In this document: piece after piece, positions 7,446-12,770 of the stretch
Layout: each line of letters starts with the position of its first letter
Position numbering within the stretch: position 1 is the first letter of the stretch
DNA from: Arenicella sp.
Lineage (GTDB): Bacteria; Pseudomonadota; Gammaproteobacteria; Arenicellales; Arenicellaceae
DNA length: 12,770 bases
NCBI GenBank assembly: GCA_023299895.1
Contig: JALZWI010000236.1
Coordinates: 1 to 12,770, forward strand
Direction of reading: 5' to 3'
Program-made: the position numbers and the translations under genes
Notes under the pieces: generated by a model
Databases searched by the model: none
What the model was told of the DNA's origin: nothing
What the model saw: the letters and a program-made list of their open reading frames with translations, nothing else

Positions 7446-7489
7446 GATATTCTCCGAAAGAGTAAATTGGTTATATGAAAATTCTGGGG

Positions 7490-8113
7490 CTAACGATAAA
7501 GAATCAAATAACGATTCTCCTGTAAGTAATTAAGGATGATTTCAACTTCTTCCTCAATCGTCATTTTGTCAGTATGTAAAGTGATCTCAGGTTTAATTGG
7601 CGCCTCGTATGGATCATCAATGCCCGTGAAGTTTTTAATCTCGCCTGCGCGCGCTTTTTTGTACAAGCCTTTCGGGTCACGCTTTTCAGCTTCTTCAAGC
7701 GCACAATCAACATGCACTTCAATAAAATTATAGCCGCTTTGTTCATGCAGCTCACGAACTTGATCACGGTCAGCACGGTATGGGCTAATGAAACTACTTA
7801 AGGCAATAATACCTGTATCGCAATACAGCTTTGATATCTCACCAATACGACGAATATTTTCAGTTCGGTCTTCATGCGAGAAGCCAAGATTTTTGTTAAT
7901 ACCTAAGCGAATATTGTCGCCATCTAAACGATAACTAAGCTTACCTAACTTATGTAAAGCTTTTTCGACCGCGACCGCAACCGTACTTTTACCGCTACCA
8001 GAAAGCCCAGTAAACCAAAGAGTTGCGCCTTTCTGTCCAAGACGATTACAACGGTCGGCTCGGGTTACATCGCCGTCATGCCAAGTTACGTTGGTTGCTT
8101 TTTGATCAGTCAT
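7490..8113 (-). CDS. cysC: Adenylylsulfate (APS) kinase
   Basis: This enzyme phosphorylates APS, the product of Sat, to PAPS, used for sulfate assimilation or as a sulfate donor. The P-loop GLSGSGKST is at residues 36-44. [16 protein letters not shown] (64-79) and [13 protein letters not shown] (81-93) form the APS-binding region. [14 protein letters not shown] (108-121) contains the serine that is phosphorylated in E. coli Cys[21 protein letters not shown] (145-164) is the lid and substrate signature. The 207 residues match E. coli CysC (201). The gene is 22 bases after the tetR stop and 44 before sat, so all three probably share one transcript. No cysH, cysDN or aprAB is visible in the window. 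Confidence 0.95.
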   Translation of the reverse strand: MTDQKATNVTWHDGDVTRADRCNRLGQKGATLWFTGLSGSGKSTVAVAVEKALHKLGKLSYRLDGDNIRLGINKNLGFSHEDRTENIRRIGEISKLYCDTGIIALSSFISPYRADRDQVRELHEQSGYNFIEVHVDCALEEAEKRDPKGLYKKARAGEIKNFTGIDDPYEAPIKPEITLHTDKMTIEEEVEIILNYLQENRYLILYR

Positions 8114-8135
8114 TTTATATCTCTAAAAATTAAGG

Positions 8136-8780
8136 TTAATTATTAAGTGTTCCACGCAAAATTAAATCTGCGCATTGTTCAATAGTGTCATACAAGTCAA
8201 GATCTTCATCACGCACTAGATTCGCACCCCAGGCATTACAAATACCGATTACCGAATAGGCTACAAAATGCGTATCGATATCACCACGCACCGCATTCTG
8301 CTCAATGCCCTCTCGTAACGTTTGTTCAAGCAAACGACGGTAATGTGTGCCTAATTCTTTCAGTGCTGTGCGACGCTCTATCGGCAAATACAACCGCTGG
8401 TCGTTATGTACTTTTAACGCATTATTTTTTTGTCGGTAGTTACTTAGATGTGAAGTAATAATCATCTGCATCTTGGCTTCAAAAGGTTGCTTGCGCGCAC
8501 AGATTTTAGCCATCCGCTGCACATGGTTTTCAAAACCATACTCACAAACATCTTGTAAAGCCTGCTCTTTCGATTTGAAGTAATAATACAAACTGCCCTG
8601 CTGGATCCCCATCTCACTAGCAATATCCTGAGTCGTCGCGCCATGAAAACCTTTGTTAGCAAACACCGCAGCCGCAGCCTCAATCGCTAAAACCTTCTTA
8701 ACTGCATACTTATTCCCAGGCTTAGATGTCACAATATCTGCGTTCGCACCTGAGGCAATTAATGTGAGCTTCTTTGACAT
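8136..8780 (-). CDS. TetR-family transcriptional regulator, probably of the cysC-sat operon
   Basis: This is a one-component repressor-type regulator. The longest frame starts at 8789 (217 residues, numbering used here). The helix-turn-helix lies at about 33-78, with AVFANKGFHGATTQDIASEM (41-60) followed by GIQQGSLYYYFKSKEQAL, the classic TetR recognition helix. The C-terminal ligand-binding part (80-215) is typical in length but gives no clue to the ligand. I prefer the ATG at 8780 (protein MSKKLTL..., 214 residues), because a perfect TATAAT (8793-8788) overlaps the ATG at 8789. Transcription should begin near 8781-8782. A long palindrome covers the -35 region and probably is its own operator. 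It precedes cysC by 22 bases on the same strand, so it probably represses its own operon. Confidence 0.85.
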   Translation of the reverse strand: MSKKLTLIASGANADIVTSKPGNKYAVKKVLAIEAAAAVFANKGFHGATTQDIASEMGIQQGSLYYYFKSKEQALQDVCEYGFENHVQRMAKICARKQPFEAKMQMIITSHLSNYRQKNNALKVHNDQRLYLPIERRTALKELGTHYRRLLEQTLREGIEQNAVRGDIDTHFVAYSVIGICNAWGANLVRDEDLDLYDTIEQCADLILRGTLNN

Positions 8781-8787
8781 GTGGCGC

Positions 8788-8793
8788 ATTATA
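8788..8793 (-). promoter_or_regulatory. Promoter -10 box of the tetR-cysC-sat operon
   Basis: A consensus TATAAT on the minus strand ends one base into the longest-frame ATG (8787-8789) and seven bases before the second ATG (8780). A weak -35 (TAGAAA, 8815-8810) lies 16 bases upstream, inside the palindrome. The placement implies a leaderless or nearly leaderless transcript starting at 8780. Confidence 0.6.
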
Positions 8794-8800
8794 CTAAAAC

Positions 8801-8840
8801 AATTTTATTTTTCTATAGATTTATAGAAAAAATAACAATT
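8801..8840. promoter_or_regulatory. Long imperfect palindrome, probable TetR operator
   Basis: The core TTTCTATA (8810-8817) and TATAGAAA (8822-8829) are perfect inverted arms around GATT. The symmetry extends outwards: AATT-TTATTTTT on the left matches the reverse complement of the right side except for one extra G and one extra T, giving arms of 17 and 19 bases. It covers the -35 region of the tetR promoter, where a repressor would block transcription. The region is AT-rich, but symmetry of this length is unlikely by chance. Confidence 0.6.
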
Positions 8841-8888
8841 AATATATTTATTGATAAAAAACAATGATTTAAATCTATTTAATTATAG

Positions 8889-8904
8889 AATAATAAGTAT
8901 TATT
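8889..8904. promoter_or_regulatory. Second AT-rich palindrome between tetR and the phosphoribosyltransferase gene
   Basis: AATAATA (8889-8895) and TATTATT (8898-8904) are inverted 7-base arms around AG, about 20-30 bases before the likely -10 of the plus-strand gene. It could be a second operator, but short AT-only palindromes arise easily here. Confidence 0.25.
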
Positions 8905-8934
8905 ATTTTCACTGACCTCATATACAATCTCTAA

Positions 8935-9486
8935 ATGAATAAAATATTTATCGATGCCAACCAATTACAACGCGACTCCTTCGCGCTTGCAAAAAAGATA
9001 ATACAAAGCGACTTTCGTCCTACCTTTGTTATCGGTCTCTGGCGTGGTGGAACACCTATCGCGATTACTGTCCATGAAGCCCTAGAATACTGTGGCATCC
9101 TGACCGACCACATCAGTGTAAGAGTCAGCTCCTACCAAGGCATCGACCAGCGAACCCCCGAGATCAAAATTCACGACCTCACTTATATTAAAGAGAACGT
9201 TAACGCGCAAGATAGAATCCTAATCGTCGATGATGTCCATGATACAGGCTTAAGCATGGCCAAGCTTATCGATGAAATAAGCCTAGCAACGATGGCTAGA
9301 GAAATAAAAATAGCCGTTGCCTATTACAAACCAAAAAAAAGCCAAGTCAATTTTGAACCAGACTTCTATGTTAAAATCACAAACAAATGGCTCGTCTTTC
9401 CGCACGAACTATGTGGGTTGAGTTCTAAAGAGATTGAGCAGGACAAGCCAGACGCTAGAGAAATAATAAACCTGCTTGCTAAATGA
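8935..9486 (+). CDS. Type I phosphoribosyltransferase, hypoxanthine/xanthine type
   Basis: This 183-residue enzyme probably joins a purine base to PRPP in nucleotide salvage. ILIVDDVHDTGLSMAKLI (95-112) is the PRPP-binding motif with its paired aspartates. GLWRGGTPIAITVHEAL (34-50) is the PPi-binding loop and following helix. WLVFPHEL (152-159) resembles the C-terminal purine-contact strand in hypoxanthine and xanthine phosphoribosyltransferases, so salvage of one of these bases is likely, though which one cannot be told. The ATG has no Shine-Dalgarno. TACAAT (8923-8928) sits six bases before it, so the transcript may be leaderless. The gene diverges from tetR. A short frame starts at its stop codon (TGATG). 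Confidence 0.82.
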   Translation: MNKIFIDANQLQRDSFALAKKIIQSDFRPTFVIGLWRGGTPIAITVHEALEYCGILTDHISVRVSSYQGIDQRTPEIKIHDLTYIKENVNAQDRILIVDDVHDTGLSMAKLIDEISLATMAREIKIAVAYYKPKKSQVNFEPDFYVKITNKWLVFPHELCGLSSKEIEQDKPDAREIINLLAK

Positions 9487-9796
9487 TGAGCTTTTATCAT
9501 GCCAAAGATATCGTTCGCTTGCTCGGCCTGAAGGTGACTGTTGATTCGAAAGACGTCGCGTTGAACATTACTGAACTGCAACTATAAATGACACTGATGG
9601 TGAAGACGAAAGGGACCTTCAAGCGCTTCAGTCAGCCTAAATAAGTGTTGCACAAATTGAGGCAATATCTAAACTCAGTGGTGAATTAATTGCTATAGAA
9701 AACGATATTTTTACGATAGAAACCCGTCAGTATGGTGGTAAGGCGCAGTTTAATATACCGGCAAAAGATGTGATTGAAGCACAAGCCTATCGCTAG
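9486..9796 (+). pseudogene. Probable remnant of a small unrecognised gene
   Basis: This 367-bp gap between two plus-strand genes holds broken coding sequence. A 33-codon frame begins at an ATG overlapping the previous stop (TGATG, 9484-9488), reads MSFYHAKDIVRLLGLKVTVD and stops at 9585-9587. In another frame, open from 9575, the reading continues as NDTDGEDERDLQALQSA, hits TAA at 9638-9640, then runs on for 51 codons to TAG 9794-9796. That last part includes SGELIAIENDIFTIETRQYG and NIPAKDVIEAQAYR and has no usable start codon. The last segment looks like real beta-rich protein. One frameshift plus one stop would explain everything, but the family is unknown. Positions 9797-9853 hold only the upstream region of the next gene. 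Confidence 0.4.
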
Positions 9797-9841
9797 CAAA
9801 TCATTTCTAACGAGTTAAGCCAAAAACTAATTACAATAAAA

Positions 9842-9847
9842 TACAAT
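9842..9847 (+). promoter_or_regulatory. -10-like box TACAAT before the phosphatase-family gene
   Basis: TACAAT ends six bases before the ATG at 9854. A second TACAAT lies at 9832-9837. No clear -35 and no Shine-Dalgarno were found. The arrangement matches the box before the phosphoribosyltransferase gene. Confidence 0.35.
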
Positions 9848-9853
9848 ATTAAA

Positions 9854-10894
9854 ATGAAAATAATAAAACTATGGGTTGTTGTTGGCAGTATATTTTTTTC
9901 AACGAGTGCGCTTGCCTCTGAGTTTGTGATATTAATTTCAGTTGATGGATTACTCCCCAACGCAATTACTAAACTCGGCCAATCAGAGCTGCCGGGGTTT
10001 TACAGATTTCGAAGTGAGGGCGTCTGGACGGATAACGCTAGAACTGATTACGACTATACTCGAACGCTACCCAATCACGCATCTATCATGACGGCAAGGC
10101 GTGTGACTGGTGAAATGGGTCATGGTCAAAGCTCAAATAGCATGCCTGATGCGACAACAACTTTGCATAACAATACTGGAGAACAGTCTTACGTTAGCAG
10201 TATTTTTGACGTAGCACACGATCACGGCCTTGCCACTGCACTGTATGTTAGCAAAGATAAATTTATTCTATTTGAGCAAAGCTACACTGCAGATACTGGG
10301 GCAGCAGACCAAATTGATGAAAATCAGGGTGAAGATAAGATAGACCAGTACACTTTTCTTAATGAAAACCGCAGCTCACAAACGTTAGTAGATTCCTATG
10401 TGTCTGACATGTCTAATCAGCCCTTTAATTTATCAATGATCCATCTTGTCGATACCGATCTGGCTGGGCATGGCGATAATTGGACGACCGACAGTTATTA
10501 TACTGCATTAAAGAGCATTGATAACCAACTACAAAAGATTCTTACGTTAGTCGAAAACAGCCCAACATTAAATGAGCGCACCGCCATTGTATTGGTGGCA
10601 GATCATGGCGGTATTGGCAGAGCACACAGTGATGAAAAAGATCCGCTTAATCACACAATTCCATTCTATGTTTGGGGCGATGGCGTTGCCAAAGGTATCA
10701 ATCTCTATGCATTGAACAAAACAACAAGAAAAGACCCTGAATCAAGCCGGCCTGATTATGCAAGTTCACCACAACCTATTAGAAATGGTGATGCAGCCAA
10801 CCTCGTTTTAGGACTATTGGGGCTCCCGCCGATTGCGGATACTGCAGCGCAAATAAACGCCAAACAAGATCTAAACATTAACAACTCAAATTAA
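9854..10894 (+). CDS. Exported alkaline-phosphatase-superfamily hydrolase (type I phosphodiesterase / nucleotide pyrophosphatase-like)
   Basis: This is a predicted secreted or periplasmic metal-dependent phosphoesterase. Residues 1-21 are a Sec signal peptide with an ALA cleavage site before SEF. The metal and nucleophile motifs of the superfamily appear in order: ISVDGLLP with Asp31; TRTLPNHASIMTARR (69-83) with Thr71 as the probable nucleophile; HLVDTDLAGHG (197-207) with Asp200 and His206; VLVADHGGIG (246-255) with Asp250 and His251; and a late histidine in PLNHTIPFYVWGDG (264-277). The 346 residues fit a single catalytic domain. The substrate (nucleotide, phosphodiester or phosphonate) cannot be deduced. 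No Shine-Dalgarno precedes the ATG. An inverted repeat two bases after the stop may terminate it. Confidence 0.87.
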   Translation: MKIIKLWVVVGSIFFSTSALASEFVILISVDGLLPNAITKLGQSELPGFYRFRSEGVWTDNARTDYDYTRTLPNHASIMTARRVTGEMGHGQSSNSMPDATTTLHNNTGEQSYVSSIFDVAHDHGLATALYVSKDKFILFEQSYTADTGAADQIDENQGEDKIDQYTFLNENRSSQTLVDSYVSDMSNQPFNLSMIHLVDTDLAGHGDNWTTDSYYTALKSIDNQLQKILTLVENSPTLNERTAIVLVADHGGIGRAHSDEKDPLNHTIPFYVWGDGVAKGINLYALNKTTRKDPESSRPDYASSPQPIRNGDAANLVLGLLGLPPIADTAAQINAKQDLNINNSN

Positions 10895-10896
10895 AC

Positions 10897-10936
10897 AGTC
10901 ACTGAAACAGTATTCAATTTCATTTTTTCAGTGACT
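10897..10936. terminator. Perfect 11-bp inverted repeat between convergent genes, possible bidirectional terminator
   Basis: AGTCACTGAAA (10897-10907) and TTTCAGTGACT (10926-10936) are exact inverted arms around an 18-base loop, placed between the phosphatase stop (10894) and the DUF2272 stop (10952). There is no good U run on either strand, so intrinsic termination is doubtful. The right arm runs into CTGACCCA. Confidence 0.45.
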
Positions 10937-10951
10937 CTGACCCAATAGTCA

Positions 10952-11844
10952 TTAATGAGTCTCACGAAACTTAAGGTGTACAAATACCGGTCGTCCCGCT
11001 GCTTCTAGTGGGCTGAGAATACGTCCATCGGCATCTAACCAATTCTTTTTGCGCGTCACAGCGCTTTGTATATTGCCGCCAATTGTGTCAATAGTTTTAT
11101 ATCGTTGATCAATCTTCACTACGATATCGCAATGAGTTCGAGCACCCTCACCAATCTGCGCACGACGTTGCTCAAGTGTCAGGTAACGAGGTCGAGTACC
11201 GGCACATAATAGATCCCCAATTTCGACTTCAGCTTCTCCGCTGTTATGAGCAACATAAAGCGCGTTCGGTGCCTGCCCATCACCTGCCCGAATAGCTTGT
11301 ATATAAGAATGGTGAGCTATAGCAAACTGAAATACATCAGTAGAATCAATCCTCGCTTCGCACATCACCCAAGAAACAAAAGCGGCGGACCAAGCATCTT
11401 GCCAACGCGCTGCTGGTCCCCCTTCTTGCCAACGAGAATTTTGACGCGCCACAATCCATTCAACTTGTGCGGTAGCTGACCAATAGCCTGCAATAGAACT
11501 ATCTAAGCGAACAGATTCGTCTAAACTCAATCGTGGACGCTTTTGACGGCGGAGCTCCGATGGCAGACCTTCATCACTTGCATTGCGAACCTGGTACTCT
11601 CGCAAGCCAAAAAATGACTACTCCTGCATTGCAATATCAACAATTCGCTCTCTAAGTTGAGTAAGTTGAAAACGTCGACATTGCCGACGATCGACAGCCA
11701 TATTTCCAATCTGGCCTTGCACCGAAAAACTCGGAGCATTTACATCAAACTCAGATTGTGGGAGTCTATCTACCGGTCCTGCAATAGTGAAATCTGAGAA
11801 TGAAATAAAAAAAGTGCAAAAATATGTGCTTTGTTAATTATCAT
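10952..11844 (-). pseudogene. DUF2272 protein gene interrupted by an in-frame amber codon and a probable frameshift
   Basis: The longest intact frame (10952-11605, 217 codons, TTG start) is only the C-terminal part of a DUF2272-type protein. It carries DAWSAAFVSWVMCEA, then FAIAHHSYIQAI, IGDLLC, THCDIVVKI and TIGGNIQSAV, the family's usual segments. DUF2272 resembles NlpC/P60 and CHAP hydrolases, but a Ser stands where those have Cys. Directly upstream the same frame reads ERIVDIAMQE, then TAG (11618-11620), then SFFGL. Relatives usually have Trp at this point, so TGG has become TAG. The frame is open further upstream to 11833 and includes FDVNAPSFSVQGQIGNMAVD. A start with a signal-like sequence, MIINKAHIFALF (ATG 11844), lies in a neighbouring frame and would join across a run of seven T (minus strand). 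Exported cell-wall protein, now probably inactive. Confidence 0.65.
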
Positions 11845-11958
11845 AAAAAAAATTACCATCTTGATTTTTGGCTATCCACCATTGCAGTCAATCTTATCAC
11901 TCAGACTACTATTTTTTGTTAAGACGATTCTGATGTTAAACTAAACAACAATTCTATT

Positions 11959-11982
11959 GGTGACTAATAATGTCGAGTCACC
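11959..11982. repeat. Short inverted repeat in the gap before the dehydrogenase gene
   Basis: GGTGACT (11959-11965) and AGTCACC (11976-11982) are exact 7-base inverted arms with a 10-base loop. The rest of the gap (11845-12069) is AT-rich and shows no gene. The hairpin has no U run and its role is unknown. Confidence 0.4.
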
Positions 11983-12069
11983 CCACGATCTAAAGGGTTG
12001 TCCTATACATGAACTTAACATTGAGTAGTTTAAATTTACCTTCTAGACATAATTAATTAAGGCGCACTA

Positions 12070-12770
12070 ATGAATAATAATAAAAACACCAACTGGCACA
12101 GAACATTTATCCTTTTCATTGCTTTCTTTACAAGTTTAAATGTACTAGCACTAGATGAGACTACTCCCCCCCCACCATCGCAGCAGAACCAATGGGAAGC
12201 AGCCGGATACAGTGAAAGTACCTCACCAATTACCGAAGATCCCTCATACCGCCCTCTCAAGAGAGTATTGGTCAGCCATTCAAACCCAGACATTATTAAA
12301 TCTATGTCATTAATAATGCCAGACGTAGAGTTCGTCTCAAGTGAACAAATGTCAGGTCAACCAAACAATTTTGATGCCATACTCACTCGCTGCTCGCAGC
12401 CTAATATCATTGAAAAAGCACCAAATGCTGCTTGGATTCATACCTATTCAGCAGGCGTAGATTCTTGTTTAAAGCTGCCAGAAATACAAAACCTTATCAA
12501 CAGAGATCAAGGCCTCATTCTAACCAACAGCAGCGGTACAGCGGCAGCTGTAATTGCAGAGCATACGATTGGGATGATGATGACAATGACACGAGGCCTA
12601 CACCGGTATCGGGATCTTCAAAACACTGCCAACTGGAATCGAAACATCTCGCGGGAACCTCAACTAATGCAAACCATTAATGGCAAAACCATGCTAGTAC
12701 TGGGGCTTGGCACTATCGGTCAAGAAACTGCTAAACGTGCGAATGCTCTAGGTATGAAAGTTATCGCAAC
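12070..12770 (+). CDS. D-isomer-specific 2-hydroxyacid dehydrogenase family protein with a signal peptide (5' part)
   Basis: The reading frame is open from ATG 12070 to the right edge (233 residues plus two bases). Residues 1-28 look like a Sec signal peptide: a polar, Asn-rich start, Arg11, then TFILFIAFFTSLNVLALDE with probable cleavage near residue 28. A Pro/Gln/Ser-rich linker follows to about 62. The substrate-binding half runs from KRVLVSH (64-70) through WIHTYSAGVDS (122-132) and GTAAAVIAEHTIGMMM (156-171). The NAD-binding Rossmann motif VLGLGTIGQETAKRANALGM (210-229) includes GxGxxG. These mark the lactate/glycerate/phosphoglycerate dehydrogenase family; the substrate is unknown, and the catalytic Arg, Glu and His are mostly beyond the edge. 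AAGG about eight bases before the ATG serves as ribosome site. An exported NAD-dependent enzyme of this family is unusual. Confidence 0.85.
   Translation, partial: MNNNKNTNWHRTFILFIAFFTSLNVLALDETTPPPPSQQNQWEAAGYSESTSPITEDPSYRPLKRVLVSHSNPDIIKSMSLIMPDVEFVSSEQMSGQPNNFDAILTRCSQPNIIEKAPNAAWIHTYSAGVDSCLKLPEIQNLINRDQGLILTNSSGTAAAVIAEHTIGMMMTMTRGLHRYRDLQNTANWNRNISREPQLMQTINGKTMLVLGLGTIGQETAKRANALGMKVIA

Noticed and set aside
7490..7525. GAATC/GATTC inverted repeat at the end of cysC
   Set aside because: The arms are five bases, lie within the coding sequence and lack a U run, so it is not a convincing terminator.
6264..8113. Dissimilatory sulfur oxidation locus
   Set aside because: Sat alone would allow it, but there are no apr, dsr, sox or qmo genes, and the adjacent APS kinase points to PAPS synthesis.
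9366..9581. 71-codon minus-strand frame
   Set aside because: It overlaps the end of the phosphoribosyltransferase gene antisense and has no recognisable protein features.
11527..11739. 70-codon minus-strand frame upstream of the DUF2272 fragment
   Set aside because: The neighbouring frame carries the conserved DUF2272 N-terminal sequence across the same bases, so this is a shadow.
12057..12680. Open frames on both strands at 12057-12293 (minus) and 12432-12680 (plus)
   Set aside because: Both lie inside the dehydrogenase gene in other frames; the Rossmann motif and signal peptide settle the real frame.

Overview
The window looks like chromosomal DNA of a free-living, probably marine, gammaproteobacterium of moderate-to-low GC. 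This rests on gene order: a YafS-like methyltransferase, rnhA and dnaQ lie together with mltD next door, and a holD-like gene precedes rimI. Both arrangements are typical of gammaproteobacteria. The species cannot be named from the sequence.

Layout, left to right. (1) Positions 1-1442, minus strand: a translationally coupled set, methyltransferase > rnhA > dnaQ (dnaQ runs off the left edge), with 4-nt ATGA overlaps. (2) 1551-2921, plus: mltD, a lipoprotein lytic transglycosylase with two LysM repeats, divergent from the first set. (3) 2941-6172, minus: a compact run of Spx/ArsC-like protein > DHH phosphoesterase > unrecognised membrane protein > holD-like clamp-loader psi subunit > rimI. A four-copy 18-bp tandem repeat sits in front of the membrane-protein gene. 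(4) 6210-8789, minus: a TetR regulator > cysC > sat operon making APS and PAPS, ending at a rho-independent terminator and starting at a promoter that overlaps a long palindrome. (5) 8935-12770: a looser, accessory-looking stretch. It holds a phosphoribosyltransferase, a decayed small gene, an exported alkaline-phosphatase-family hydrolase, a DUF2272 gene broken by an amber codon and probably a frameshift, and the first part of a D-2-hydroxyacid dehydrogenase that carries a signal peptide.

The most interesting points are as follows. The 264-residue gene before rimI joins a HolD-type N-terminal peptide to a uracil-DNA-glycosylase-like domain that keeps four cysteines but has lost the catalytic motifs. 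Several genes (mltD, tetR, the phosphoribosyltransferase, the phosphatase) have a -10-like box 6-7 nt before the start codon and no Shine-Dalgarno, which suggests leaderless transcripts. The tetR start is probably nine bases downstream of the longest reading frame, because a perfect TATAAT overlaps the first ATG. No CRISPR, tRNA, rRNA, phage or complete insertion sequence was seen, and nothing here amounts to a clear new defence or mobile system.
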